The notes beneath the pieces were generated by a model, which was given only the letters and a program-made list of their open reading frames with translations, was not told the DNA's origin and ran no database searches. Positions 23,917-33,704 of a stretch of DNA of 46,108 nucleotides are shown here, in pieces. This stretch comes from Actinomycetota bacterium (GTDB lineage: Bacteria; Actinomycetota; Thermoleophilia; Gaiellales; Gaiellaceae): positions 1 through 46,108 of the forward strand of contig VAWW01000056.1 in the NCBI GenBank assembly GCA_005884575.1, written 5' to 3'. Positions within the stretch are counted from its first letter, which is position 1; each line of letters starts with the position of its first letter. The position numbers and the translations under genes are program-made.

Positions 23917-25227
23917 ATGGTGCATGATCGGCGCTTGCCGACACCGCTCCTCTGGAACGTGCGCATCGTCGATAGGCCGCCTCGCGAGCAGGCGACGGTC
24001 GAGATCGAGGACGGGCGGATCATCACGATCGGCGATGCACGGGGCGATCCGCCGGCCGGTGCGCTCGACTGCGGCGGGCGGACGCTGCTGCCGGGATTGA
24101 TCGACGCGCACATCCACCTCTCGAGCGACGTCTCGCGCAGCCCGGGCTTCGGGCCGCCGGAGCCGCTGCACGGCGAGGAGCCGCGGCGGCGCGAGCTCGG
24201 CTACTTCGTGCTCGCCAAGACGGCGCGCGTGTTGCTCGCGGCCGGGATCACGACCGTTCGCGACGTCGGCTGCTACGACGAGGAGGCGATCGTGCTCCGG
24301 CAGGCGGTGGAGCTCGGCGTCGTCGAGGGCCCGCGCATCCTCTCGTGTGCGCGGATCATCTCGGCGACGTCGCCCGGCGGCGGGATCTTCGGGACGATGT
24401 ACCACGAGGCCGACGGGCCGTGGGAGATGCGGCGCGCCGTGCGCGAGCAGCTGCGGCGCGGCGCGGACTACGTGAAGCTGATGGCAACGGGCGCGCGCTC
24501 GGTGGAGCGTGAGAATCCGGAGCCGGCGCAGCTGACACGCGAGGAGATCGAGGCCGTCGTCGACGAGGCGCACCGGCTCGGCGTCCGGGTCGCCGCGCAC
24601 GCGGAGGGGCTCGAGGGGACGCGCTTCGCCGTGGAGGCCGGCGTCGACACCGTCGAGCACGGGCTCTCGCTCCACCGCGAGCCGCGGCTGCTCGAGCTGA
24701 TGGCCGAGCGCGGGATCGTGCTCGTGCCGACGCTCAGCACCTTCCACGACCTCGCCGAGCGGTTCACGGACGACTTCCCGTCCGTCCTCGTCGAGCAGGC
24801 GAAACGGCAGCTCGACGAGGCGTACCGAACGCTCGCCGCTGCCCGAGACGCAGGCGTGGTCCTGGCGATGGGCCACGACAGCGGGCCACCGGGCGCGAAC
24901 GCAATCGAGCTCGTGCGCATGGCCGAAGGCGGCCTCGGTGCGGCGGCGGCGATCGAGGCGGCGACGCGCGGCTCGGCGCGCGCGCTCGGCCTCGAGGACG
25001 AGATCGGAGCGGTCGAGCGCGGCAAGGCGGCCGACCTGCTGATCGTCGACGGCGACCCGCTCGCAGACGTCCGGATCCTCAACGATCCCGCCCGGATCTG
25101 GCGCGTCCTCAAGAACGGCGATAGATGTGCTATAAGTAGCACATGGTCAGCGTTGGCATCCGAGAGCTGCGGCAGCGCGCAAGCGAGCTCCTGCGGCGCG
25201 TCGCGGCCGGCGAGACGATCGAGGTGA
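23917..25227 (+). CDS. Metal-dependent amidohydrolase (prolidase/imidazolonepropionase-like)
   Basis: The product is up to 436 residues. Metal-site residues of the amidohydrolase superfamily are in order: DAHIH (H65, H67), a Lys in YVKLMATGA, His in AAHAEG and VEHGLSL, and the late Asp in MGHDSG. The closing VERGKAADLLIVDGDPL is characteristic. It is likely a cytoplasmic hydrolase of a cyclic amide, dipeptide or similar bond; the substrate is unknown. The natural C-terminus seems to be near RVLKNGDRC; the last ~35 residues are read out of frame through the VapB operator and gene. The start may be this ATG, the next GTG or TTG 23935. It nearly touches the divergent flippase start. Confidence 0.82.
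   Translation: MVHDRRLPTPLLWNVRIVDRPPREQATVEIEDGRIITIGDARGDPPAGALDCGGRTLLPGLIDAHIHLSSDVSRSPGFGPPEPLHGEEPRRRELGYFVLAKTARVLLAAGITTVRDVGCYDEEAIVLRQAVELGVVEGPRILSCARIISATSPGGGIFGTMYHEADGPWEMRRAVREQLRRGADYVKLMATGARSVERENPEPAQLTREEIEAVVDEAHRLGVRVAAHAEGLEGTRFAVEAGVDTVEHGLSLHREPRLLELMAERGIVLVPTLSTFHDLAERFTDDFPSVLVEQAKRQLDEAYRTLAAARDAGVVLAMGHDSGPPGANAIELVRMAEGGLGAAAAIEAATRGSARALGLEDEIGAVERGKAADLLIVDGDPLADVRILNDPARIWRVLKNGDRCAISSTWSALASESCGSAQASSCGASRPARRSR
25125..25144. promoter_or_regulatory. Toxin-antitoxin operator with embedded -10 box
   Basis: ATGTGCTA and TAGCACAT are perfect 8-bp arms around TAAG, and the right arm overlaps the antitoxin ATG at 25143. TATAAG (25131-25136) is a good -10 element, which would put the transcript start at or next to the ATG. 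The antitoxin message is therefore probably leaderless and autoregulated by antitoxin binding here. Confidence 0.8.
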
Positions 25228-25418
25228 CCGACCGCGGCCGCCCGGTGGCAGTGCTGGCGCCGCTCCCCGAAGCGGCGCCATTCGAGCGCCTACGCGCAGC
25301 GGGCGAGGTCGAGCCGGCCACGGCTGATCTGGACGAGCTCCCCGCACCGCTGCCGCTTCAGCCGGGACAGGACCCCCCCTCGGCGGTGCTAGCGCGGTTG
25401 CGCCGCGATGAGCGCTGA
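25143..25418 (+). CDS. Phd/YefM-type antitoxin
   Basis: The product is 91 residues. The first 45 match the Phd/YefM DNA-binding fold: VGIRELRQRASELLRRVAAGETIEVTDRGRPVAVLAPL. The Pro- and acid-rich C-terminal half would wrap the toxin. No Shine-Dalgarno is present; the start codon lies in the operator, consistent with leaderless translation. It overlaps the toxin gene by 11 nt. It lies over the 3' end of the amidohydrolase frame, which suggests insertion of the module at that gene's end. Confidence 0.9.
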   Translation: MVSVGIRELRQRASELLRRVAAGETIEVTDRGRPVAVLAPLPEAAPFERLRAAGEVEPATADLDELPAPLPLQPGQDPPSAVLARLRRDER

Positions 25419-25809
25419 ACGGGCTGTCTATCTCGACTCCTCGGCGATCGTGAAGCTCGCGGTCGAGGAGCCCGAGTCGGCGGCGCTTCGCCGCTACCTG
25501 CGGCGGCGGAGGCCGCTGGTGAGCAGCGCCTTGGCGCGTGCAGAAATCGGTCGGGCGCTCCTCCCTTTCGGCGAGGCGGCCGTGCGGCGTGGCCAGGATG
25601 TGCTTTCCCGCGTCGAGCTGATCCGGATCAACGATCGCATCCTCGCCGCCGCCGGTTCGCTGCTACCGGCGGAGTTGTGGACGCTGGACGCGATCCATCT
25701 CGCCACCGCGCAACAGCTCGAAGACGATCTCGCCCGGCTGATCACCTACGACGAACGCATGAGCGCCGCCGCCCTGACGATCGGCTGGCCGGTCGTCGCC
25801 CCGAGCTAG
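25408..25809 (+). CDS. vapC: VapC-family PIN-domain toxin
   Basis: The product is 133 residues. PIN-domain acidic residues are all present: D10 (VYLDSSAIVKL), E46 (ARAEIGRAL), D94 (TLDAIHLATA) and D115 (ITYDERM). VapC toxins are Mg-dependent RNases that cut specific tRNA or rRNA sites. It is coupled to the upstream antitoxin by an 11-nt overlap. The intact active site suggests a functional toxin. Confidence 0.92.
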   Translation: MSAERAVYLDSSAIVKLAVEEPESAALRRYLRRRRPLVSSALARAEIGRALLPFGEAAVRRGQDVLSRVELIRINDRILAAAGSLLPAELWTLDAIHLATAQQLEDDLARLITYDERMSAAALTIGWPVVAPS

Positions 25810-25822
25810 ATTTGCCCCGGCG

Positions 25823-26860
25823 ATGCTGACGACGCTGCCTTGGGGCTGGTACACGGATCCGGAGACGCTTCGACGGGAGCAGGCGCGGATCTTCCGCTCC
25901 GCCTGGGCCTACGCCGGCCACCTCGGCCGACTGCCGCAGCCGGGCTCGTTCTTCACCACGACCGTCGGCCTGACGCCGATTGTCGTCACGCGCACGCGCG
26001 AGGGCGAGCTCGGCGCCTTTCTCAACATCTGCCGCCACCGCGGCTTTCCCGTCGCCCAGGGCGACGGACGCCGCGCGACGCTGCAGTGCTCCTACCACGC
26101 GTGGACCTACGGACTGGACGGCGCACTCCAGGCCGCGCCCCGTTCGGACCTCGAGCCCGGCTTCGACAGGGACGAGCTGGGCCTGGCGCCCGGGGCCGTG
26201 GATACGTGGGGCCCGTTCGTCTTCGTCAACGCCGACCCGGATGCCGCGCCGCTCGCCGAGGCGCTCGGGGAGATGCCCGCCCTCGTCGCCGAGCTGCTCG
26301 ACGTGCACGCGCTCGAGTTCCGCCACCGGGTCGACTGGGAGGTGGACGCCAACTGGAAGGTCGTTTGCGAGAACTTCCTCGAGTGCTACCACTGCGCGGT
26401 CGCGCATCCGAGTTTCAGCGAGGTCGTCGACGTCTCGATGGACGCCTACAAGCTCGAGGCGAGCGGCCTCATCTCGAGCCAGTTCGGTCCGGTTCGCCCG
26501 GACAACCGGACCTTCGACGTCGCAGGGGAGATCGCCCGCAGCCAGTTCCACTTCCTCTGGCCGAACACGGGGATCAACATCTTCCCGGGCCGTGCGAACG
26601 TCTCGATCGGCCCGATCAACCCGCTCGGCACCGGCCGCACGGCGCGCTTCCTCGACTACTTCTTCGCGCCGGAAACGGACGAGGCCTGGATCGCCGACTT
26701 CCTCGCCTTCGACGACCAAGTCGGAGCCGAGGACCGGGTGCTCGTCGAGGGAGTCCAGCGTGGGATGGAGGCCGGCGCGCTCCCGGCCGGACACGTCCTG
26801 GAGCGCAGCGAGCAGCTGATCCGGCACTTCCAGGAGCTCACCGCAGCCGCGCTGGCCTAG
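25823..26860 (+). CDS. Rieske non-heme iron oxygenase, alpha-subunit type
   Basis: The product is 345 residues. The Rieske [2Fe-2S] ligands are C70, H72, C89 and H92 (CRHRG...CSYHAWTY). The mononuclear iron site shows ENFLECYHCAVAHP with H190 and H195 and a later acidic residue in the FDDQVGAED region. These oxygenases hydroxylate aromatic rings or demethylate methylamines/betaines; this short form resembles the aromatic/choline-type monooxygenase group. No reductase or ferredoxin gene is adjacent, so electrons must come from elsewhere. It starts 13 nt after vapC and is followed by an amino-acid importer. Confidence 0.88.
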   Translation: MLTTLPWGWYTDPETLRREQARIFRSAWAYAGHLGRLPQPGSFFTTTVGLTPIVVTRTREGELGAFLNICRHRGFPVAQGDGRRATLQCSYHAWTYGLDGALQAAPRSDLEPGFDRDELGLAPGAVDTWGPFVFVNADPDAAPLAEALGEMPALVAELLDVHALEFRHRVDWEVDANWKVVCENFLECYHCAVAHPSFSEVVDVSMDAYKLEASGLISSQFGPVRPDNRTFDVAGEIARSQFHFLWPNTGINIFPGRANVSIGPINPLGTGRTARFLDYFFAPETDEAWIADFLAFDDQVGAEDRVLVEGVQRGMEAGALPAGHVLERSEQLIRHFQELTAAALA

Positions 26861-26923
26861 TGCCGCCGGCCCGATCGCAGTAGATTCGGCAAACCCCCGT
26901 CACAAGCAACAGGAGGGACTCTC

Positions 26924-27718
26924 TTGAAGCGTTTCGTTCCGATTCTCGTCGCCGTCGCCGCGCTCGCCGCGTCGGCCGCGGCGACCGCAGCACCACCGAC
27001 CATGACGCCGGGCACGCTCGTCGTCGCCTTCGGCGATCCGGCGGTCGGCTTCGCCTCGGGAACCGTCCGCGGCAACACGGTCACCAATCCGAAGGGCTAC
27101 GAGGTCGACGTCGCGAAGGCCGTCGCGGCGAACCTCGGCATCCCTAAGATCAAGTGGATCTACTCGCCCTGGAACAGCCTCTTTGCGCCGGGAACCAAGA
27201 AGTTCGACGTCTCGTTCCAGGAGGCCACGATCACCGCGCAGCGCAAGCGGACCGTCGACTTCTCGACAAGCTACTTCGACGCGAACCAGGGTGTGCTCCT
27301 CTCGAAGAAGGCGACGATTCCGCACAGCATCTCCGACCTCAAGAAGCTGCAGACCTGCGCGCAGACGAACACAACGGGACTCGACTGGATCAAGACGAAG
27401 CTGCACCCGAACAAGGCTCCGCTCGCGTACCCCGCGACGACCGCCGCGTTCACCGCGGTGCAGATCGGCCGCTGCGACGCGTTGATCCTCGACACGCCGA
27501 TCGTCGCGTCGGAGCGCAAGGCGAACCCCGGCAAGTACGGCCCCGTTGCCGGCCAGATCATCACGCACGAGCAGTACGGCGCTGTCTTCCAGAAGGGCTC
27601 GAAGCTCGTTCCGGAGTTCAACACGTCGATCAAGAAGCTCTGGTCGAACGGGACGATCCCGAAGCTGCAGAAGAAGTGGTTCGCGATCGACTTCACCAAG
27701 GTCCCCGTCCTGAAGTAG
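26924..27718 (+). CDS. Amino-acid ABC transporter substrate-binding protein (SBP_bac_3)
   Basis: The product is 264 residues from TTG, with AGGAGGG upstream. A Sec signal peptide ends near ATAAPP; there is no lipobox Cys, unusual for a single-membrane bacterium, where binding proteins are normally lipoproteins. The fold markers are GTLVVAFGDPAVGF, GYEVDVAKAVAANLGI, KFDVSFQEATITAQRKRTVDFSTSYF and the second-lobe QIGRCDALILDTPI. The FDVSFQEATI segment replaces the usual DLI..GMTIT motif. It is predicted to bind a polar amino acid and hand it to the permease encoded 10 nt downstream. Confidence 0.88.
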   Translation: MKRFVPILVAVAALAASAAATAAPPTMTPGTLVVAFGDPAVGFASGTVRGNTVTNPKGYEVDVAKAVAANLGIPKIKWIYSPWNSLFAPGTKKFDVSFQEATITAQRKRTVDFSTSYFDANQGVLLSKKATIPHSISDLKKLQTCAQTNTTGLDWIKTKLHPNKAPLAYPATTAAFTAVQIGRCDALILDTPIVASERKANPGKYGPVAGQIITHEQYGAVFQKGSKLVPEFNTSIKKLWSNGTIPKLQKKWFAIDFTKVPVLK

Positions 27719-27728
27719 GCCTCGCGAC

Positions 27729-28445
27729 ATGCACGCCCTGCGCGACGTCCTGGACAAGTTCTTCAACCCGCACAGCTTCAGGCTGGCGGAGCCGGACGTC
27801 TGGGCGGGCTTCCAGGTGAACCTGAAGATGATGGTGATCGCCGAGGCGCTGGTGCTCGTGCTGGCCCTCGGCATCGCCGTCGTCCGGGGCCTCCCGGGAC
27901 GAGCGGCCGCCCCGTTCCGCGCCCTCGCGGTCGGCTACACGGACTTCTTCCGCGGCACGCCGATCATCATCGTCGCGTTCATGATCGGGTTCGGCCTCCC
28001 CGGTCTGCAGCTCTCCTTCCTCTCCGGCTTCTCGCCGGTGACGTACGGGATCGCCGCGCTGACGCTCGTCTACACCGCGTACGTGACCGAGGTCTACCGC
28101 GCGGGAATCGAGTCGGTGCATCCGAGCCAGCGCGCTGCGGCGCGGTCGCTCGGACTCTCGTATGCGCAGGCGATGCGCTACGTCGTCGTTCCCCAAGCGG
28201 TGCGCCGCGTCGTGCCCCCGCTCCTGAACGACTTCGTCGGGCTCCAGAAGGACACGGCGATCGTCGGCGTGATCGGGATCGCGGAGGTCGCGCAGCAGGC
28301 GCAGGGCTTCTCGACGACATACGGCGACTTCACGTCGTACATCGTCGCGTCGATGTTCTTCATCTTCCTGACGATCCCGCTCGCGCGCTTCACCGACCAC
28401 CTGATCGCGCGGCGCGAACGGCGCGAACGCGCGACCGCGTTCTAG
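27729..28445 (+). CDS. Amino-acid ABC transporter permease (HisM/GlnP type)
   Basis: The product is 238 residues with about five hydrophobic segments. The family entry [21 protein letters not shown], the [14 protein letters not shown] motif and the EAA-loop equivalent [32 protein letters not shown] are all present. It forms the transmembrane pore of the polar amino-acid importer with the ATPase encoded immediately downstream (2-nt gap). Confidence 0.92.
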   Translation: MHALRDVLDKFFNPHSFRLAEPDVWAGFQVNLKMMVIAEALVLVLALGIAVVRGLPGRAAAPFRALAVGYTDFFRGTPIIIVAFMIGFGLPGLQLSFLSGFSPVTYGIAALTLVYTAYVTEVYRAGIESVHPSQRAAARSLGLSYAQAMRYVVVPQAVRRVVPPLLNDFVGLQKDTAIVGVIGIAEVAQQAQGFSTTYGDFTSYIVASMFFIFLTIPLARFTDHLIARRERRERATAF

Positions 28446-28447
28446 CA

Positions 28448-29188
28448 GTGTTCCTGCACGTCGAGAACGTCTCGAAGTCCTTCGGCGACCTGGAAGTGCT
28501 GAAGCGCGTCAGCCTCGAGGTCGACCTGCACGAGGTCGTCTGCCTGATCGGCGCCTCGGGCTCCGGAAAGTCGACGCTGCTGCGCTGCATCAATCTGCTC
28601 GAGCGCGTCGACGAGGGGACGATCGTCGTCGACGGGCAGACGATCACCAACGGCAAGGTCGACGTGAACGCGCTCCGGCGGGACATCGGCATCGTCTTCC
28701 AGTCGTACAACCTTTTCCCGCACATGACCGTGCTCCAGAATGTCGCACTTGCGCCACGCAAGGCGCGCGGCCTCTCGCGAGAGAGAGCCGAGATCGCCGC
28801 AAAGGACCTGCTGGAGCGGATCGGCCTCGCCGAGAAGGCCGACGAGTACCCGGACCGGCTCTCCGGCGGCCAGCAGCAGCGCGTCGCGATCGCGCGCGCT
28901 CTCGCGATGAACCCCAAGCTGCTGTTGCTCGACGAGATCACCAGCGCGCTCGACCCGCAGCTCGTCAGCGAGGTGCTCGCGCTCGTCCGCAGCCTCACCG
29001 AGGTCGGGATGACGATGATCATCGCGACGCACGAGATGCAGTTCGCGCGCGAGGTCTCCGACCGCGTCTGCTTCCTCGACGCGGGCCGCATCCTCGAGGA
29101 GGGTCCGCCTGAGCAGATCTTCACCGCGCCGACGCAGCCGCGGACGCAGGCGTTCCTCTCCCGCGTGATCGAGGCCGGCCGGCTATGA
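28448..29188 (+). CDS. Amino-acid ABC transporter ATP-binding protein (GlnQ type)
   Basis: The product is 246 residues from GTG. Walker A is GASGSGKST, the Q-loop lies in [16 protein letters not shown], the signature is LSGGQQQR, Walker B is [13 protein letters not shown], and the switch is IIATHEM. This is the length and motif set of polar amino-acid importer ATPases. The operon order is binding protein, permease, ATPase; a small membrane protein gene overlaps its stop by 4 nt. Confidence 0.95.
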   Translation: MFLHVENVSKSFGDLEVLKRVSLEVDLHEVVCLIGASGSGKSTLLRCINLLERVDEGTIVVDGQTITNGKVDVNALRRDIGIVFQSYNLFPHMTVLQNVALAPRKARGLSRERAEIAAKDLLERIGLAEKADEYPDRLSGGQQQRVAIARALAMNPKLLLLDEITSALDPQLVSEVLALVRSLTEVGMTMIIATHEMQFAREVSDRVCFLDAGRILEEGPPEQIFTAPTQPRTQAFLSRVIEAGRL

Positions 29189-29790
29189 GGACCCGGCTGC
29201 GGCACGGGCCGCGCGCCCCGCTCGCGATGGGTGGCCTGATGGCCGTGCCGCTCTTCTTCTGCGCGCTGATGGCGGCGTCACTCGCGCTCGAGAAGCCGCA
29301 CACGATCGAGTGGACGAGCGCCGGCAAGCTGCAGACGACCTGGCATCCCCCGACGAGCGCGACCGAGGCGCGGATCTGGCTCTGGGCGCTCCTCCCGCCT
29401 CTACTGCTGCTTGTCTTCGCCTTCGGCGCGATGCTCGTGCCGTACGGCTTCTACCTCGTCTGCGGGGCCGCGATCGTGGACGCGCTGGCCGTCACGCACC
29501 GGCTCGACCGCTGGGCCGCGCATCACACTGCGCGCTTTCCGAACGGGGTCGACCTGATCCCACCCTCGAATGCGGCCTCCGACAAGGTCGCCCCGGGCGA
29601 GTGGGAGGGGAAAGCCCGGGACACCGCCCTCAGCCTCCAGTACTGGACGATCGGGATCGCCGTCGCCGGGGCGCTGATCGTAACGGCGCTGGCCGTTCGC
29701 AGGCGCTGGTTCGGGCGGAAGCCCGCCCCCGTCCCCGCCCCGCCGATCGAGGGCGTTCACGCCCCGGACGCCACCCTGCCGCCACTTTGA
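29185..29790 (+). CDS. Membrane protein of unknown function, in the amino-acid ABC operon
   Basis: The product is 201 residues, starting with ATGA overlap with the ATPase stop. Three hydrophobic segments are seen, about 15-37, 66-98 and 152-170. The loop between the last two is polar ([22 protein letters not shown]) and the C-terminus is basic then Pro-rich. I recognise no family. Tight coupling suggests expression with the importer, perhaps as an accessory subunit. Confidence 0.65.
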   Translation: MRTRLRHGPRAPLAMGGLMAVPLFFCALMAASLALEKPHTIEWTSAGKLQTTWHPPTSATEARIWLWALLPPLLLLVFAFGAMLVPYGFYLVCGAAIVDALAVTHRLDRWAAHHTARFPNGVDLIPPSNAASDKVAPGEWEGKARDTALSLQYWTIGIAVAGALIVTALAVRRRWFGRKPAPVPAPPIEGVHAPDATLPPL

Positions 29791-29816
29791 CAAGCGGCCG
29801 CACGGGCTGACAGATT
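29787..29816 (+). promoter_or_regulatory. Predicted promoter of the carbohydrate ABC operon
   Basis: TTGACA at 29787-29792 is a perfect -35 hexamer. After 18 nt, CAGATT (29811-29816) is a moderate -10. The start codon GTG is at 29847 with AAGGGGG upstream. The -35 overlaps the stop codon of the preceding gene. Confidence 0.45.
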
Positions 29817-29846
29817 CTCGTCTGCAAACGGGCAAGGGGGCGTATT

Positions 29847-31060
<1,214 letters not shown>

Positions 31061-31064
<4 letters not shown>

Positions 31065-32353
31065 GCAAGCATCGCCTGATTGCGGCCGCACTTCTGGCCG
31101 CGACCGTGGCCGCGCTCGTCGGGGTCAGCACGGCCGGCGGGGCGCGGCACGCGACCACGATCTCGGTGATGGCCGTTTGGACGGGCGCGGAGCAGAAGTC
31201 GTTCGAGGCCGTTCTCGCCGGGTTCCAGAAGACGAACTCCGGCGTCAAGGTCAAGTACACGTCCGGCGGCGATCAAATGCCGACGGTGCTCGCGACCGCG
31301 GTGCAAGGCGGTAACCCACCCGATGTGGCGATCCTCGCGCAGCCGGGTCTGATGAAGGACTTCGCAAAGAAGGGCGCGCTGAAGCCGCTCTCGTTCGTGA
31401 CGTCGACCCTGAAGGCGAACTTCGCGCCGGTGTGGTCGCAGCTCGGCCAGGTCAACGGCAAGCAGTACGGCGTCATCTGGAAGGGCGCCAACAAGTCGAC
31501 CGTCTGGTACAACGTCCCGGCGTTCAAGGCCGCGGGCGTGAAGCCGCCGGCGAACTGGCCGGCGCTGATCAAGGCCGCGAGCACGCTCAAGGCCTCGGGC
31601 ACCAACCCGTATTCGATCGGCGGTGCGGACGGCTGGACGCTCACCGACCTGTTCGAGAACATCTATCTGCGCTCGGCGGGTCCGGCGAAGTACGACCAGC
31701 TGTCCACGCACAAAATCAAGTGGACCGATCCGTCGGTGAAGACGGCGCTGAAGTACATGGCTCAGATCATCGGCAACTCCGGCGACATCGCCGGAGGAAC
31801 CTCCGGTGCGCTCCAGCTCGACTTCCCGACCTCGGTGTCGCAGGTGTTCGCGTCGCCGTCGAAGGCGGCGATGGTGTTCGAGGGCGATTTCGTCGCCGGC
31901 GTGATCACCTCGTCGACGAAGGCGAAGCCGGTCTCCGGCTTCAACGTCTTCGGCTTCCCGGCGATCGGGAAGTCCGGCACGGTGGTGGTCGGCGGCGGCG
32001 ACACGGCCGTCATGTTCAAAGACAACCCGGCCACCCGCGCCCTGATCAAGTACCTCGCCTCGCCGGAAGCCGGCACGATTTGGGCGAAGCGCGGCGGGTT
32101 CTCCTCGCCCAACAAGAAGGTCCCGGCGAGCGCCTACCCCGATCCGATCACCCGGGTCACCGCGACGGCTCTCGCGAAGGCGCCGGTCTTCCGGTTCGAC
32201 ATGTCCGACCTGCAGCCGGCTTCGTTCGGCGGCACCGTCGGCCAGGGGGAGTTCAAGATCTTCCAGGACTTCCTCAAGAATCCGAAGAACGTCAACGGAA
32301 TCGCGGCGTCGCTCGAGTCGTCCGCCGCGAAGGCATACGCCAAGGGCAAGTAG
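31061..32353 (+). CDS. Carbohydrate ABC transporter substrate-binding protein (SBP_bac_1)
   Basis: The product is 430 residues with a Sec signal peptide (AAALLAATVAALVG). As in the other binding protein of this window, no lipobox Cys is found. The fold is that of family 1 sugar-binding proteins: TISVMAVWTGAEQKSFEAVLAGFQK, NPPDVAILAQPG, FSSPNKKVPASAYPD, and a typical C-terminal lobe. The sugar is unknown. It is translationally coupled to the ATPase and followed after 4 nt by permease 1. Confidence 0.9.
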
Positions 32354-32357
32354 CGCG

Positions 32358-33704
32358 TTGGCAGGCGGCGGCAGTGTGACAGTGGGGCCTCCCGCAAGGG
32401 AGGTCCCGTCGTCCGACGAGGGAGGCGGCTGGCGCAGCTGGGGCGTCACGGCGATCTTCCTCGTCCCTGCCGCCGTCTTCCTGATCGTCTGGATCGTCTA
32501 CCCGACGGTGTACACGATCATCCGGAGCTTCTTCGGCCGGGACGGCTTCAACAACTTCGTCGGGATCGACAACTTCAAGGCGATCTTCACGACGTCCGTC
32601 CTCACGACGGCGATCAAGAACAACGCGATCTGGCTCGGCGTCGTGCCGGCGCTCGTGACGGCGATCGGTCTGATCTTCGCAGTGCTGACCGAGCGGATCC
32701 GCTGGTCGGTCGCCTTCAAGACGGCGGTCTTCATGCCGATGGCGATCTCGCTCTTCGCCACCGGCGTGATCTGGCGCCTGATGGATCAGAAGGATCCGAA
32801 CAAGGGCACGCTGAACGCGGTGATCGGCGTTGTCCACGATGCCTTCTCGCCACCGGGGCCGCTCTCGAATGCTGCGCCGTCGACGCCGTCGATCGTCGGG
32901 TCGCCTCAGACCGGCCTCGTGCTCAAGACGCCGATCGCACCAGGGAAGGTCGTCCGTCTCGGGCTGACCGCGATCCCGCCGGAAGACGTCCCGTCGGGCG
33001 CGAAGCAGGCCGTCCAGCCGCCCCCGAAGCCGGGCGAGATCGACGGGGTCGTCTGGCGCGACTTCAAGCCCGGCGGCGGCGTTCCCGGCAAGGTGGAGAA
33101 GGGCGAGCTCGCGCTCCCGAACGTGACCGTGAACCTGCGCGATTCGAGCGGCAAGACGGTGCAGTCGGCGACGACCGACGACAAGGGCGACTTCGCGTTC
33201 AAGGACGTGAAGGGATCCGGCTACAAGGTCGCGATCGGCGCAGACACGTTCAGACAGCCGTTCGCCGGGGTCGACTGGCTTGGCTCGCAGCTGATCACGC
33301 CGTCGATCATCATCGCCTACATCTGGGTGTGGGCCGGCTTCGCGATGGTGGTGATCGCCGCGGGCCTCGCTGCGATCCCGCGCGAGACGCTGGAGGCTGC
33401 GCGGACCGACGGCGGCTCGGAGTGGCAGGTCTTCCGCCGTGTCACGGTGCCGCTGCTCGCGCCCGTGCTCAGCGTCGTCTTCATCACGATGCTGATCAAC
33501 GTGCTGAAAGTCTTCGACATAGTCCTCTCCGTCGCGCCTGGATCGACGCAAACGGACGCGAACGTGATCGCACTCGCGATGTGGCGCACGTCGTTCGGCG
33601 GCGTCAACGACTTCGGGCTCGGCTCCGCGATCGCGGTGTTCCTGTTCGTCCTCGTGATCCCCGTCCTCGCGCTGAACGTGCGCCGTTTCCGGAGGGAAGT
33701 GTAG
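32358..33704 (+). CDS. Carbohydrate ABC permease 1 with an inserted Ig-like (SdrD_B/CnaB) domain
   Basis: The product is 448 residues; CUT1 permeases of this kind are normally about 300. Six hydrophobic segments are visible (about 31-55, 90-112, 118-141, 312-340, 365-390 and 420-440), and the EAA loop is ETLEAARTDGGSEWQVFRR. Between segments 3 and 4 lies an insert at about 165-300. It has a Pro-rich linker, then EIDGVVWRDFKPGGG, LPNVTVNLRDSSGKTV and TTDDKGDFAFKDVKGSGYKV, which is the SdrD_B/carboxypeptidase-regulatory beta-sandwich pattern. The loop is predicted to be external, so the domain could contact the binding protein or cell wall. The stop shares one base with the next gene. Confidence 0.88.
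   Translation: MAGGGSVTVGPPAREVPSSDEGGGWRSWGVTAIFLVPAAVFLIVWIVYPTVYTIIRSFFGRDGFNNFVGIDNFKAIFTTSVLTTAIKNNAIWLGVVPALVTAIGLIFAVLTERIRWSVAFKTAVFMPMAISLFATGVIWRLMDQKDPNKGTLNAVIGVVHDAFSPPGPLSNAAPSTPSIVGSPQTGLVLKTPIAPGKVVRLGLTAIPPEDVPSGAKQAVQPPPKPGEIDGVVWRDFKPGGGVPGKVEKGELALPNVTVNLRDSSGKTVQSATTDDKGDFAFKDVKGSGYKVAIGADTFRQPFAGVDWLGSQLITPSIIIAYIWVWAGFAMVVIAAGLAAIPRETLEAARTDGGSEWQVFRRVTVPLLAPVLSVVFITMLINVLKVFDIVLSVAPGSTQTDANVIALAMWRTSFGGVNDFGLGSAIAVFLFVLVIPVLALNVRRFRREV

Noticed and set aside
23926..24876. N-terminal extension of the flippase-like gene to ATG 24876
   Set aside because: The added ~320 residues are antisense to the amidohydrolase catalytic core and are Arg/Asp-rich; membrane-protein similarity begins only at 23910.
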